DNA from: Chitinophagaceae bacterium
GTDB taxonomy: Bacteria; Bacteroidota; Bacteroidia; Chitinophagales; Chitinophagaceae
DNA length: 60,462 nt
Direction: 5' to 3'
Assembly: GCA_016786745.1 (NCBI GenBank)
Contig: JAEUVS010000101.1
Coordinates: forward strand, 1-60,462
The notes under the pieces were generated by a model. That model saw only the letters and a program-made list of their open reading frames with translations, had not been told where the DNA came from and did not search any database. Below, in pieces: positions 1-9,576 of the stretch. A program made the position numbers and the translations under genes. How positions within the stretch are numbered: the first letter of the stretch is position 1; each line of letters opens with the position of its first letter.

Positions 1-386
1 TCGAACCTGCAAAGGTTTGTTTCATCGCGAACGACTTTCTCGAATCAACGCTTCAAACGAATCCATCATTCACTAACGGTTTCCTTCATTTTTATTCCGA
101 TGAGCTGCAGCGGTCCGAGCGTCGTCTCCGCGATCTCGTACATATGAATGTACGGGGACGGGTGGCCCTCGCCTTATTGGAGATCGCTGAATTTTTTGGA
201 ACGGCACCCGATAAATTTATTGCCGTACCTATAATGCGACAGGACATCGCATCGTACGCCGGAACCACCTATGAAACAGTATTCAAACTGATGACAGACT
301 TCACTCAAAACAAAATTATCACAACCGATGGGAAACGCATACGTATCCTTAAGCCAGGCGCGCTGAAAGCGTTTATAAAAAAATAG
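1..386 (+). CDS. Crp/Fnr-family transcriptional regulator, C-terminal part (5' truncated)
   Basis: The frame is open from the window edge (first full codon at base 3) and ends with TAG at 384-386, leaving 127 visible residues. They cover the dimerisation helix (about residues 35-60) and a winged helix-turn-helix. The stretch MRQDIASYAGTTYETV matches the Crp/Fnr HTH signature (typically RQDLAxxxGTTRETVSR), with Y in place of the usual R before ETV. The cyclic-nucleotide-binding-like sensor domain lies outside the window, so the signal sensed cannot be judged. An ATG at 144 is internal to the domain and is not the start. The gene converges on the S9 peptidase with only 4 bases between the stop codons. 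Family assignment is solid; the regulon is unknown. Confidence 0.85.
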   Translation, partial: EPAKVCFIANDFLESTLQTNPSFTNGFLHFYSDELQRSERRLRDLVHMNVRGRVALALLEIAEFFGTAPDKFIAVPIMRQDIASYAGTTYETVFKLMTDFTQNKIITTDGKRIRILKPGALKAFIKK

Positions 387-390
387 ATGA

Positions 391-2313
391 TTATTTGATT
401 GTTTGCCCGGCGGACGCCCTCAGATGCTTATCCAGGAATGTAAGAATCTGACCGTACCCCTTGATTTCATTTTCTTTCTTTATAAATCCATGTCCCTCAT
501 CGTCGAACACTACATATTCAACGGGAACGCCATTTTTCTTCACTGCCTCAACAATTTCATCGCTCTCAACTTTGAGCACTCTTGGATCGTTCGCACCCTG
601 GAGTACCATCAGTGGCTTCCTGATATTCGACGCGTGCAGTAATGGTGAATATTTTTTCAACCTCACGGTGTCTTCCGTGTTGGGGTCGCCAATTTCTTCG
701 TAGAGCGCTTTCTTGAACGACTCCCAGTAGGGTGGAATTTCCTTCAATGTCCGGAGCCAGTTCGCCACACCGAAAATGTCTACACCGGCTTTAAATTCGT
801 CGGGATGAAAGGAAAGTGCGGCGAGTGTCATATATCCGCCATACGACCCACCCATTACCCCTATGCTCGATGAATCGATATATGGCAGCGACGATAAGTA
901 TTTTTTTGCCCAGATCACGTCCTTCAAATCTTTGTCGCCATGGTTGCGGTTATCCATCTTGAAAAACGTCTTGCCATAACCGCTGCTACCCCTGTTATTC
1001 ACATCGATGACAGCATATCCATGATTAACGAGAAATTGTACAAGTGAAAAATATCCCACCCGCGCCTGCCCACCCGGGCCGCCATGCACAAGCACAACTG
1101 CGGGCACCTTGTTGTCGGCGCTTGCCTGGTGAGGTTTGTAATAAACGGCTGGTATTTCGAGATCGTCGAACGATTTATATTTCACTATTTCCGCCGATAC
1201 AAGGTCATTTGCATCAATCTCAGGATTGAGTGTGTTGGTGAGTCGCTTGAGATCTTTTGAATCGAAATCGTAAACGTAAATATTGTTTGGCGATTTTGAA
1301 TCTCCAATTGTAAGGCGCATCTTCTTTTCAGAACGCGAAATATCCACGCCTTTAATATCACCGTCAGCCACCTTTGGAAATTCGAGTTCTTTGCCGGTTT
1401 TATGATCGAAAAGGTACAACCTGTTCTTCGCATCTTCGTTCACATAAATTACCCTGTACTTTTCGTTATATGAAATCGTCATGCCCATCACATCCCAGTT
1501 TGTGGAATACACTTTTTCTTTGGTTTTCGACGGAATATTATATTTCATGATATACTGAAACTCGCTTCCTTCGTCGGTCAGGTAATACAATTCGTTGTTA
1601 TCAAGGGAAAATTGAATCGGAGAATTGGCCGTCTCGATGCTGTCTGAATTTACCCGGACAGTTTGATTCGTTTGCCTGTCCACTACAAAAATGTTGGTGG
1701 AAGTCGACGTGATATTCTGAACAAGAGCGAGGTACCGCTGGTTGTCCGATATAGCGTTCACATCAAAACCATTTTCGTTTTTGTAAACCAGTTTAGCTAC
1801 CCAGGAAGTTGTATCCATCTGGTATAAGTCAAAAAATCGCGGATCGCGGCGATTCGAAAGAAAATACATTTTCGTTTTATCCCTTGTCCAACCCGCATGA
1901 AAAGCTTTTTCTTTTTCGCCGGGTGTAAGATCTTTCACAACGCTGTCGCCGGCTTTCTTTAAAATAAGATGATCATTTTCATTGCCGCCTTTATCGGAGC
2001 TATAAATAATATTGCGTGTGCCGGGAACATAATCATTTGCAAACACCGACTCTTTGGTTGACGAGGTGAGCGCTCTCTTGTCGCCGGATGCAATGTTTAT
2101 TTCATACGCGTTGAAAATTCCACTTTCATTACTACTGACAAGCATGAAGTTGTCGTCGGACGAGAAGGCGCCTCCGCCAATCTGGGAGCTTTTATAAAAC
2201 TGTTCTATACTGTATTGCTTTGGTTGCCGGGACGCGTCGGCTGTAGCTTCGGACGTATCGCCGCAGGAAATAACAATAAATGTCACGAGGATAAACAGAG
2301 ATAGCCTGGCCAT
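391..2313 (-). CDS. S9-family prolyl oligopeptidase-like serine peptidase, lipoprotein
   Basis: This is a 640-residue exported peptidase. A short leader ending in VISC with Cys17 predicts a lipoprotein. Residues about 40-370 form a beta-propeller of TolB/WD40-like repeats, as in dipeptidyl-peptidase IV and acylaminoacyl peptidase relatives. The C-terminal alpha/beta-hydrolase domain holds the nucleophile Ser490 in GGSYGGYMT, Asp576 in GANDPRV and His608 in DEGHGF, a complete triad in the expected order. The HGGPGG motif (around residue 410) forms the oxyanion region. The family cleaves short peptides, often at Pro or acyl-amino termini; substrate choice cannot be read here. It is followed in the same direction by no close partner, and the upstream lipoprotein gene (2361-2843) is 47 bases away, so the two may be cotranscribed. 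Confidence 0.92.
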   Translation of the reverse strand: MARLSLFILVTFIVISCGDTSEATADASRQPKQYSIEQFYKSSQIGGGAFSSDDNFMLVSSNESGIFNAYEINIASGDKRALTSSTKESVFANDYVPGTRNIIYSSDKGGNENDHLILKKAGDSVVKDLTPGEKEKAFHAGWTRDKTKMYFLSNRRDPRFFDLYQMDTTSWVAKLVYKNENGFDVNAISDNQRYLALVQNITSTSTNIFVVDRQTNQTVRVNSDSIETANSPIQFSLDNNELYYLTDEGSEFQYIMKYNIPSKTKEKVYSTNWDVMGMTISYNEKYRVIYVNEDAKNRLYLFDHKTGKELEFPKVADGDIKGVDISRSEKKMRLTIGDSKSPNNIYVYDFDSKDLKRLTNTLNPEIDANDLVSAEIVKYKSFDDLEIPAVYYKPHQASADNKVPAVVLVHGGPGGQARVGYFSLVQFLVNHGYAVIDVNNRGSSGYGKTFFKMDNRNHGDKDLKDVIWAKKYLSSLPYIDSSSIGVMGGSYGGYMTLAALSFHPDEFKAGVDIFGVANWLRTLKEIPPYWESFKKALYEEIGDPNTEDTVRLKKYSPLLHASNIRKPLMVLQGANDPRVLKVESDEIVEAVKKNGVPVEYVVFDDEGHGFIKKENEIKGYGQILTFLDKHLRASAGQTIK

Positions 2314-2360
2314 AATTGGGTTTTTTGGGAGTGATTACACAATATACCGATAAAATCAGC

Positions 2361-2843
2361 TCATCTCCCGCCGCAGTCTACCATAGGTAACCTCGTTCCT
2401 TTGGAAAAGTCTATTGAGCCAATGTTTTCAAAGACCATCTTTCCTGCATCATCTTTCATTTTGCCATACCCTTCAACCGCTTCATTGTTTTTAAGCAGGA
2501 AAACAACCTGCCTGGTTGAACGCGTTCCCTCCGACATAAAAGCATAATCGGCCACAAGTGTATCGCCGCGCATCACTCCATCAATATCTCCCGTGTTCCG
2601 GTCTTTTTCTTTAAGACTGTACTCGAGTCGGCCCGTAACAACGTTTGGAAATTTTTCGACTTTGAGGAAGATGGTGTCGCTCTTTGTAGCATATTGGTAG
2701 CATGCAGAATTCGGAATTTGAATCCGCATCTCAGTGGTATCACCACCGGTTGAATCAGTATGCGTTGTGCCTGAGGAATCAGGCGTCGTTTCGGAGCATG
2801 AAACAAGAAGAATAAATGTCGCCAGGTAAAATATACTTTTCAT
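2361..2843 (-). CDS. Hypothetical lipoprotein, 160 aa
   Basis: The leader MKSIFYLATFILLVSC is a lipoprotein signal with Cys16 as the acylation site, followed by a Ser/Thr/Asp-rich linker (about residues 18-38). The remaining roughly 120 residues are predicted beta-rich, with alternating charged and hydrophobic residues (for example VVTGRLEYSLKEKDRNTGDI) and one late Cys near the C terminus. I recognise no enzymatic motif. The pattern of repeated short strands with Gly turns resembles small secreted beta-sandwich or META-like proteins, but this is only an impression. It sits 47 bases upstream of the S9 peptidase on the same strand, so the two could share a transcript. Function unknown. Confidence 0.75.
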   Translation of the reverse strand: MKSIFYLATFILLVSCSETTPDSSGTTHTDSTGGDTTEMRIQIPNSACYQYATKSDTIFLKVEKFPNVVTGRLEYSLKEKDRNTGDIDGVMRGDTLVADYAFMSEGTRSTRQVVFLLKNNEAVEGYGKMKDDAGKMVFENIGSIDFSKGTRLPMVDCGGR

Positions 2844-2891
2844 CGGTCCATGAAATTGGTATATTCTAAAATTAGCGAATAAACAGCTGTG

Positions 2892-5288
2892 TTACTCGGT
2901 TCTCAAACTTTTTACGGGATTCATCAGGGCTGCCCTGGCCGATTGAAAACTTACCGTGACCAGCGTAAGTACAATCATCGCCAATCCGCTTACTACAAAA
3001 ACGCCCGCCCCTATCTGAATTTTATAGGCAAAGGCCGCGAGCCATTCGTTCATCGCCCACCATGCAATTGGAAATGCAATGAACATGGAGATAACAATGA
3101 GAACAAAGAAATCTTTCGACAGCAGCAGCATTATATTACTTACGGTGGCACCCAACACTTTCCGGATTCCTATTTCTTTTGTACGCACCTCGGCATTGAA
3201 TGCAGATAGCCCTAATAGTCCAAGACATGAAATGATTATGGCAAGCGCCGCAAAGTATTTTGAAATTTCAGCTACACGGCTCTCTGATACATGCTGCGCC
3301 TGGTACACTTCGTCGAGATATTTATACTGGAAAACAAAACCCGGGTTAAACTTATGATACAGTTCCTCTATCGCGGAAATCGTTTTCTTTTCCTCGCCGG
3401 CGGCCAGTTTCACCATAAAAGTTGACGTGCGGGAGGGATCAAATTTGAAAATAAAAGGAGAGATGGGTTCATGTAACGATGAAATATGAAAGTCTTTTAC
3501 TACTCCTATTATCGTTCTGTCTTCGCCCCACAGCTTTACCCTGGTACCCACGGGATTTTTCAATCCCATCATTTTAATTGCTGTTTCGTTTAAAATTAAT
3601 TTCTTATCGTCGGCGCCAAACTCTCTTGAAAACGACCTTCCATCCACCATCTTCATGCCCAGGGTTTCTATGAAGTCGTAGTCAACATCGCGTATGGCGA
3701 AATCTATTAAAGCATCGGGAGATTTTCCCGGCCAATCCAAACCGTATGTAGACGAACCATTACCCGGTTGTATGATATTTGTAATTACGGTTGAACTGTT
3801 CACCACACCCGGGATTTTTTTTAGTTCGGAAAGAAATGAATTTCCACTGGTAACGAGGCTCCCATCTTTATCGAAATGAATAACATTCGATTTATCGTAA
3901 CCGATATTCATGGTTCGCACAAACTTCACCTGCTTCGCGATAATCATCACCGCAACCATCATCACCAGCGAAACCATAAACTGAAACACCACCAATCCCT
4001 TTCGCGCAAGCAACTCTCCCACTGATTTTTTCAACTTGCCCCTGAACACAGACACCACATTGAAACCCGACATGTAGAATGCAGGATAACTTCCGGAAAT
4101 AAGACCGGTTAATAAGGTGGTTAGTAATGCAAGAGAAATAATTCGTGGATTGAGATTAATGTCCAGTTGCTTCTGCGTTATACTGTTAAAAACAGGCAAT
4201 ACCGCCACCACAATTGCTACTGCCACGATTAGAGACAGGAGCGCCATAAATACGGCTTCGCTCAGAAATTGAAGAATCAGTGTTTTCCTTGTCGATCCGA
4301 TTGCCTTCTTAATACCAACTTCTTTAAGTCTCCTCGAAGCCTTTGCTGTAGACAGGTTCATAAAGTTGATACACGCAATCACCAGGATAAAAATGGCGAT
4401 CAAAGAAAACAGTCTCACATATTCAATTCTTCCGCCCGACTGGACACCGTTCTCATACCTGGCATAGAGGTATCCGCTGGAGAACGGCCGGACAAATAAT
4501 GTAAAAATATTCGAGCCATCGTATTTATCGATAAACTTTGCAATCTTGGTATTAAACTGCGCCGCATCGGTGCCTTCTTTCAGAAGGAGGTAAGTATCGG
4601 GGCCTGTGTTCTCCCATTTCTGAAAATTCTTGAAGAGGTCATCCATCAACATCTCCGACGTTGCCGCAAAATCGAATTTGATTGAATTGTTAACAGGAGG
4701 GTTTTTAACGACTCCCGTAACCGTGGCATTCACTTTTTTCCCGAATATTTCCCATGTTATATTTTTTCCTGCTGCCTTTTCGGTTGAACCAAACAGCGCG
4801 TTGGCGAGGTTCTCACTCACCACAAACGATTCTTTATTCTGTAATACATTATCCGGGTTACCCGAAAGCAATTCGAACGAAAACACATTGAAAAACTCTT
4901 TGCCGGCAAAAATTCCTGTTGTCTTCACCACTTTATCTTCGTACTTCAAGGGAACTTTCAACTCATATTTGTCGAGCGACATAACCGGCACCGCGGCTAC
5001 TACTTCCGGGAGATCTTTTTTCATCGCTGCAGCAAGCGGACCCTGCGTCGACTCATGCACAATTACATTTCCATTCTCCGTGCTTTTTTCCATCACCTGG
5101 TAAAGCCTTGCATCGTTCTTGTGGAACCTGTCGAAATTCAGTTCATCAGTAACCCACAGGTAAATAAGAAAGGTGCATGCGAGGCCCGTAGACAACCCTA
5201 CCAGGTTGATAAGAAATGAGCCTTTGTGTCTTTTAAGATTTCTAAATGCGATGAGTAGGTTGTGTCTGAACATACAGAAAAGATTCAT
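2892..5288 (-). CDS. MacB/FtsX-type ABC transporter permease
   Basis: The 798-residue protein has the duplicated FtsX permease layout: TM1 near residues 25-45, a large periplasmic MacB-PCD domain to about 285, three TMs (about 285-405), a fourth TM and second periplasmic domain (about 430-665), and three final TMs (about 680-790). Both cytoplasmic coupling motifs are present, RLKEVGIKKAIGSTR after the first block and RTKEIGIRKVLGAT in the second. Such permeases work with an ATPase and often a membrane-fusion partner to export peptides, lipoproteins or drugs by mechanotransmission; no ATPase lies next to it here. The second Met (codon at 5271-5273, before FRHNLLIAFRNL) fits the usual start of this family better than the ATG at 5286-5288, so the true protein may be five residues shorter. 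Confidence 0.9.
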   Translation of the reverse strand: MNLFCMFRHNLLIAFRNLKRHKGSFLINLVGLSTGLACTFLIYLWVTDELNFDRFHKNDARLYQVMEKSTENGNVIVHESTQGPLAAAMKKDLPEVVAAVPVMSLDKYELKVPLKYEDKVVKTTGIFAGKEFFNVFSFELLSGNPDNVLQNKESFVVSENLANALFGSTEKAAGKNITWEIFGKKVNATVTGVVKNPPVNNSIKFDFAATSEMLMDDLFKNFQKWENTGPDTYLLLKEGTDAAQFNTKIAKFIDKYDGSNIFTLFVRPFSSGYLYARYENGVQSGGRIEYVRLFSLIAIFILVIACINFMNLSTAKASRRLKEVGIKKAIGSTRKTLILQFLSEAVFMALLSLIVAVAIVVAVLPVFNSITQKQLDINLNPRIISLALLTTLLTGLISGSYPAFYMSGFNVVSVFRGKLKKSVGELLARKGLVVFQFMVSLVMMVAVMIIAKQVKFVRTMNIGYDKSNVIHFDKDGSLVTSGNSFLSELKKIPGVVNSSTVITNIIQPGNGSSTYGLDWPGKSPDALIDFAIRDVDYDFIETLGMKMVDGRSFSREFGADDKKLILNETAIKMMGLKNPVGTRVKLWGEDRTIIGVVKDFHISSLHEPISPFIFKFDPSRTSTFMVKLAAGEEKKTISAIEELYHKFNPGFVFQYKYLDEVYQAQHVSESRVAEISKYFAALAIIISCLGLLGLSAFNAEVRTKEIGIRKVLGATVSNIMLLLSKDFFVLIVISMFIAFPIAWWAMNEWLAAFAYKIQIGAGVFVVSGLAMIVLTLVTVSFQSARAALMNPVKSLRTE

Positions 5289-5315
5289 ACTGAACTCTCC
5301 AACACGATGCCGTAA

Positions 5316-5331
5316 TTACAGGTAACTGTAA
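5316..5331. promoter_or_regulatory. Inverted repeat upstream of the ABC permease
   Basis: TTACAG and CTGTAA form a perfect 6+6 dyad around a 4-base GTAA spacer, 28 bases before the permease start. It could be a dimeric-repressor operator. No downstream T-run makes it a terminator. No regulator is identified. Confidence 0.3.
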
Positions 5332-5414
5332 CTCAGCAAAATATAGTTGCCGGCACGCTCCTTTAGTGTACGTTTTTGATATATGTTCGTTCAGTTTTGC
5401 TCATTCGGGTAATG

Positions 5415-7325
5415 TTAATTTATAAGAATTTTCATGACTTTATCGCCTGCCCGCGCGATGTAAATACCGCCCGGCAGCCCGCTAATATTCACGCGCTGCA
5501 GGCCCTGAGGCAACTGCTTCCTGAATAAAATACTGCCCTGCGTGTTATAAATTGCAAGCATAACAGGTTTTTCTACCAGCAATTCCAATGTATTGTTCGT
5601 TACAGGATTGTTTTTAATAACTACAGACTGTGCAATTCCTTCAAACATTACCTTTTTTATCTCGCTGTAAGTGTATTTTCCGTCAATATCTTTCTGCATT
5701 ACCCGGTAATAGTTGGCGCCTTTAACCGGCGACCTGTCGGTAAAGGTATACACCCGCTCTTCGCTTGCATTACCTGCCGCCGCAAGCGTACCGATGTCGG
5801 CCCAGCGCAGGACATCATCGCCGCGTTGAACAACAAATGAAGTGGTATTTTGTTCGTTTGCGGTTTTCCATTCCAGTGATACATTGTCTCCTTTCCTCGA
5901 TGCAGTAAAACTTTTCCATCGCAAGGGCAACACCGCCAGGCTTGCATATTGTGCAACGAAGTTGGAAGAGGTTCCCGACAAAGAAAAATTATCGAGCGTA
6001 CCATTAAAACTGCCCTTCTGGTCTATCACCGTAGTCAATCCCGTATTTGTTCCGTTGACTATTCCCTGGTTGAAAGTATAGTACGCCACCAGGTTCGCCT
6101 CGCCCGAGGGTGATATTTCGAGGTTGCGGTTGTTTTGAATCTCGCTGGCTGTTCGGGCCACGTTCCAGATCCTTACTTCATCCAGCCTCCCCTCAAAGAA
6201 ACTCATCGATCCCTGCCACGATCCGATGTACATACTTTCACCCGTATAGTTTGCAGTAACCGATGTGTTGGTGGCTACAAGGTTGCCATCGCGGTACAAA
6301 CGCATGGTGTTAGAAGGATTGTGAAATGTTACGGCCACATGCGTCCATGTGTTCACCGGAAAATTACCCGGATCAGAGATCACATCAATATTTGATCCGA
6401 TACCTGCTTTCAAATGACCATTGTTTATCCAGAAGGGACTGCCGTTTGTGGAAAGTATGTTTAAGCTTCCTGAAGTTGTTGTTGCATACACCCACGCTTC
6501 TTTCGTAAAAGAACTGCCGGTTGGCAACGGTGTACCAATCGCGATGTCATCATTTGTTCCATCAAGGTGAATAGCATTCTGGCTATATACAATCGGACTG
6601 GTGACCCACGCGGGACCGTTCACGAGCGTACCATTATTTCCGGGAGAATTGGTGCCTGAATTCACTGCACTTGTACCTGATCCGGCATCAAACTTATACC
6701 ATGAAACAAGCCCGGTGGCGCCGGCAGATGGCGGATAAAACATGTTCGACCTGATATCGGATTGGCTACGGGCTATGTTCCAGTACCTGAAATCATCTAT
6801 GGAGCCTTCGAAGTTCGTTTGCCCGTTGGCGTTGCTCGTACCTCCGCGTGCTCCTATTCTGAATGGCTTTGTCGGATCGGCCCCGCTCTGGTTGTTTATC
6901 GTTGCGGTGTTACCCGTTGCGCCTGCCACACCGTTTACATAGATGGTGACGTCTCCACCGTTTCTCACTACAGCCAGGTGCGTCCATACATTAGTTGGCA
7001 CACTGCCTGCAGCGGTCGCTATCTGAATATTAGGGTTTGTAGTGGCGCCGCGGAAATAAAACCGGGCCCTGTTGTTTTGAACAGTGAGGCGGAACATATG
7101 GTTATTATTGCCACTTATGTCCTGCCCGAATACCACTCCATTGGTGGTCGTTTCGGGTTTAACCCAGGCCTCAAATGTAAAATTGCCTGTGCCGACATTA
7201 ACCTGGCTGGGTCGCTGCACATAGTCGTTCGTGCCGTCGAACCGGAGAGCGTTGCTTTGGCTGCAGATTTTATCATGAAGAAATAAAAAAATACAGCATA
7301 GGATACTGATCGTTTTTAGCTTCAT
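5415..7325 (-). CDS. Secreted protein with two LamG domains and a T9SS type A sorting domain
   Basis: This 636-residue protein starts with a signal peptide (cleavage near CSQ, residue 23). Two LamG/concanavalin-like domains follow, about residues 24-195 and 245-420, each beginning with an ALRFDGTNDYV- or AIHLDGTNDDI-like strand and ending in a DDFRYWN or DEVRIWN motif followed by R-S/T-x-S/A-E/D-I. Residues about 465-555 form a fibronectin-like segment common before sorting domains. The last 70 residues are a T9SS type A C-terminal domain (NPVTNNTLEL, then GLPGGIYIARAG and a basic tail). The protein should cross the outer membrane by T9SS and be attached to the surface or released. LamG domains usually bind carbohydrate or protein ligands; there is no catalytic domain. 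A paralogue with one LamG domain lies at 9577-10767. Confidence 0.9.
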   Translation of the reverse strand: MKLKTISILCCIFLFLHDKICSQSNALRFDGTNDYVQRPSQVNVGTGNFTFEAWVKPETTTNGVVFGQDISGNNNHMFRLTVQNNRARFYFRGATTNPNIQIATAAGSVPTNVWTHLAVVRNGGDVTIYVNGVAGATGNTATINNQSGADPTKPFRIGARGGTSNANGQTNFEGSIDDFRYWNIARSQSDIRSNMFYPPSAGATGLVSWYKFDAGSGTSAVNSGTNSPGNNGTLVNGPAWVTSPIVYSQNAIHLDGTNDDIAIGTPLPTGSSFTKEAWVYATTTSGSLNILSTNGSPFWINNGHLKAGIGSNIDVISDPGNFPVNTWTHVAVTFHNPSNTMRLYRDGNLVATNTSVTANYTGESMYIGSWQGSMSFFEGRLDEVRIWNVARTASEIQNNRNLEISPSGEANLVAYYTFNQGIVNGTNTGLTTVIDQKGSFNGTLDNFSLSGTSSNFVAQYASLAVLPLRWKSFTASRKGDNVSLEWKTANEQNTTSFVVQRGDDVLRWADIGTLAAAGNASEERVYTFTDRSPVKGANYYRVMQKDIDGKYTYSEIKKVMFEGIAQSVVIKNNPVTNNTLELLVEKPVMLAIYNTQGSILFRKQLPQGLQRVNISGLPGGIYIARAGDKVMKILIN

Positions 7326-7336
7326 CGGTGTTGGAT

Positions 7337-7364
7337 TTAGGTAATTGCACCTAACGGGACCTAA
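7337..7364. promoter_or_regulatory. Candidate operator: TTAGGT-N6-ACCTAA-N4-ACCTAA
   Basis: A perfect 6+6 inverted repeat (TTAGGT at 7337-7342, ACCTAA at 7349-7354) is followed by a third identical half-site at 7359-7364. It starts 12 bases upstream of the LamG-T9SS start codon and lies just downstream of the AraC-type regulator gene. The arrangement suits a repressor or activator that binds several half-sites. Confidence 0.4.
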
Positions 7365-7453
7365 GTGTTTACCATTGCATCAAACACGTTTTGAAGCCGC
7401 TCAATCGGGCTGAATCAATGTCTCATTTTATAAAACACTGATTTAAATCAACT

Positions 7454-8527
7454 TTACGCATAATGCATTTTTTCTAGATAATCGGATGGATTTCCACCAT
7501 GAAATTTAGCGAAGGCCCGGTACATGGTGGACCTGGAAGGGAAACCGGCCTTCTGGCTTAGATGTTCAATTGTGAACCGCCGGTTCTCCGGGTCGTTCAA
7601 TAGCTGGAGAAGGTAGGTGATGCGCTGTTTATTAAGAAAATCGTTAATACCCATACCGTATTCCTGCTGCAGGTACTCGCGAACATTAGTTTCCGTTGTT
7701 TGTAATTTTTCGGCGAGCTGTGCAAGCGAGGCATCTTTCTGGAGATAATAAAAATCATGGAACATCAGGTTGTTGAACAACTGCGACGAAAGCGAAGGGC
7801 CGACCATTTTTTGAATCGGGAGGAACGCCAGCGTGGCCTGGGCCCTGTTCAGGAACTTTGGCCTGAAGAGAATAGCGAGAAGCGAAGTGAGGCTAAAGAA
7901 AGAAAACAGGTATGTTGCCGGAGTTTCCTGGATAATATTCAATATCCACAACATTCCGAAAACAATCAGCAGGATATAGGGAGCGATAAAAAATGTAATC
8001 CACACAGAAAGCTGTTTGTAATATATGTTGTTCTTGTGCGGCTTTTTAAGAAAGCGATGATAGTAATAACTGGTGATACCGCATACCATCACAATCATCA
8101 TAAATATCATTGCCCTGATAAAATACTGCGTCGAATAGAATTCTTTTCCGGAAGAAAATATCAGGTTCGCGTTATGCGCGTGCTGCTCAAAATCGATGAT
8201 GTTGTAATTATATATGCGCGCGCCCGTAAAAAATACCAGGGCGCCTACGCAAAGCCATACAATCCACCGGGGAATCTTCGGACTTATCAGGTGAATGATC
8301 GCCATCAATACACTGGTAAGATAAACGCCCCGTGAGATTTTTATCAGGATGAGTTGAGCACGGTTCGAAACGTCGTTATATGAAAAGTAATTCATCACGA
8401 ACAGCGAGGCGACGATAACCAGGAAGCAGACCTTGAGAAGAGAGTTCTTTCGGATGTTAATGAGTACTTCAAAGAAAATAATCACGCACAGTACCAGGCA
8501 TGAATAATACAGCGGTTTAAATTCCAT
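7454..8527 (-). CDS. Membrane-anchored AraC-family transcriptional regulator
   Basis: The 357-residue protein has about seven hydrophobic segments in its first 230 residues (for example 1-20, 28-46, 60-80, 88-107, 130-155, 180-200, 210-228) and an AraC/XylS double helix-turn-helix from about 256 to the end. The recognition part reads LSQKAGFPSRSTMYRAFAKF, followed by GNPSDYL, which matches the G-x-(S/T)-P-x-x-(Y/F) end of the AraC motif, with Asn at the P-2 position. Seven-TM AraC regulators are common in Bacteroidota and probably sense envelope or extracellular ligands. Its gene ends 128 bases upstream of the LamG-T9SS gene on the same strand, with a multi-half-site inverted repeat in between, so that gene is a plausible target. 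Confidence 0.88.
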   Translation of the reverse strand: MEFKPLYYSCLVLCVIIFFEVLINIRKNSLLKVCFLVIVASLFVMNYFSYNDVSNRAQLILIKISRGVYLTSVLMAIIHLISPKIPRWIVWLCVGALVFFTGARIYNYNIIDFEQHAHNANLIFSSGKEFYSTQYFIRAMIFMMIVMVCGITSYYYHRFLKKPHKNNIYYKQLSVWITFFIAPYILLIVFGMLWILNIIQETPATYLFSFFSLTSLLAILFRPKFLNRAQATLAFLPIQKMVGPSLSSQLFNNLMFHDFYYLQKDASLAQLAEKLQTTETNVREYLQQEYGMGINDFLNKQRITYLLQLLNDPENRRFTIEHLSQKAGFPSRSTMYRAFAKFHGGNPSDYLEKMHYA

Positions 8528-8646
8528 AGAACGGCGAGAATTTAAGGGTTGGACGAATTTCGCAATTAATCAACTATTCCAAACTGGTAGACCGGTAAAT
8601 CGGCTAACGTTTAATGCTAACTTAATCAGGGTAAAGATTGGGAGCG

Positions 8647-9573
8647 TTATTCCTTGTAGAGATAACGTATAGCTTCAGCAAGAATTGCCTTGTAGGCCGT
8701 TTCACCCTGAATATAAATATCCAAAGTAGTACCATTGTGATATTTGTCGACGAGTGCGGTTGAGGGAACATAACTCGTATATAAAATATGCGTGTTGTTG
8801 AAGGGATACACATTGCAATCGGCAGCCACCATACTTCCATGTTGCGTCATACCGAGTTTATCCCACCCGATCTGTGCGCGCATAAAAGGTACCTGTTCAT
8901 CTTTCGGATGTATGAAAGCGTAAAATTTATCGTGGTTGTTGGTGTTGTTCACCCAATCGGGAATACTTCCATTGTTCAGGTAATCCATTACCGACCACAT
9001 CACTACTTTTTTTACCGGGAACTCTTTGCCCATGATACCTGCGAGCGATGCTCCCTGCGAATGACCCGATACAATAATTTTATTCCATTGCAATTGGGAG
9101 CCTGAAAAATATTGCCCCCATCCCCCGGTGGGATATTTATTCGCAAAAAATTGCAACGCTTTAAGCAGCCTGTTTAAAATGGAGTTGGCAGCGTTCACTG
9201 AAACGCCCGGATGCCTGTCGGTTCCGTCAATTGTTTCCATGCGTGCGCGCCAGTGACACGTAACATCGCCGGTAGTACGGCAGAGCGGGTTGACAGCGGG
9301 ATCATATTTATAACCGATTCCAATTACATGATACCCGAGCAATGCAATCTGTTCCATCATATACAGGTAGTTGTTTGGCTGCCTGAATGTGCCCGGAATA
9401 AAAACTACCAGCTCATTTTTAGCGGGTCCGCTGCTCCGGTACACATAGTGACGAAAATTATACTCGTTGATTGCAACGTCTGTAGTGCTCGGTTGAACAG
9501 AATCTACAGAGAGCGTTTGCGCCGATACAGATGTTGAAATGAGAATGAGGGCAAAAAGTATCTTGAAGCGCAT
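8647..9573 (-). CDS. Secreted alpha/beta hydrolase
   Basis: A 308-residue exported hydrolase. The signal peptide ends at VSAQ (residue 19). The nucleophile elbow is GHSQG with Ser172; Asp225 (HPKDEQVPF) and His279 (VDKYHNG) are the likely other triad members. FIPGTFRQ around residues 58-65 fits the oxyanion strand. The family includes esterases and lipases; the four Cys residues (98, 106, 253 and one nearby) may stabilise the fold outside the cell. Its start codon lies 3 bases after the stop of the LamG-T9SS gene at 9577-10767, so the two are very likely translated from one mRNA and may act on the same surface substrate. The substrate is not evident. Confidence 0.85.
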   Translation of the reverse strand: MRFKILFALILISTSVSAQTLSVDSVQPSTTDVAINEYNFRHYVYRSSGPAKNELVVFIPGTFRQPNNYLYMMEQIALLGYHVIGIGYKYDPAVNPLCRTTGDVTCHWRARMETIDGTDRHPGVSVNAANSILNRLLKALQFFANKYPTGGWGQYFSGSQLQWNKIIVSGHSQGASLAGIMGKEFPVKKVVMWSVMDYLNNGSIPDWVNNTNNHDKFYAFIHPKDEQVPFMRAQIGWDKLGMTQHGSMVAADCNVYPFNNTHILYTSYVPSTALVDKYHNGTTLDIYIQGETAYKAILAEAIRYLYKE

Positions 9574-9576
9574 AGG

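Noticed and set aside
6762..7286. Open frame antisense to the LamG-T9SS gene
   Set aside because: The opposite strand encodes clear LamG and signal-peptide features; this frame is Cys-, Arg- and His-rich and lacks protein-like order.
7439..7450. AT palindrome TGATTTAAATCA just after the AraC gene
   Set aside because: Short AT-rich palindrome, common by chance in such spacers; no T-run for termination and no repeat elsewhere.
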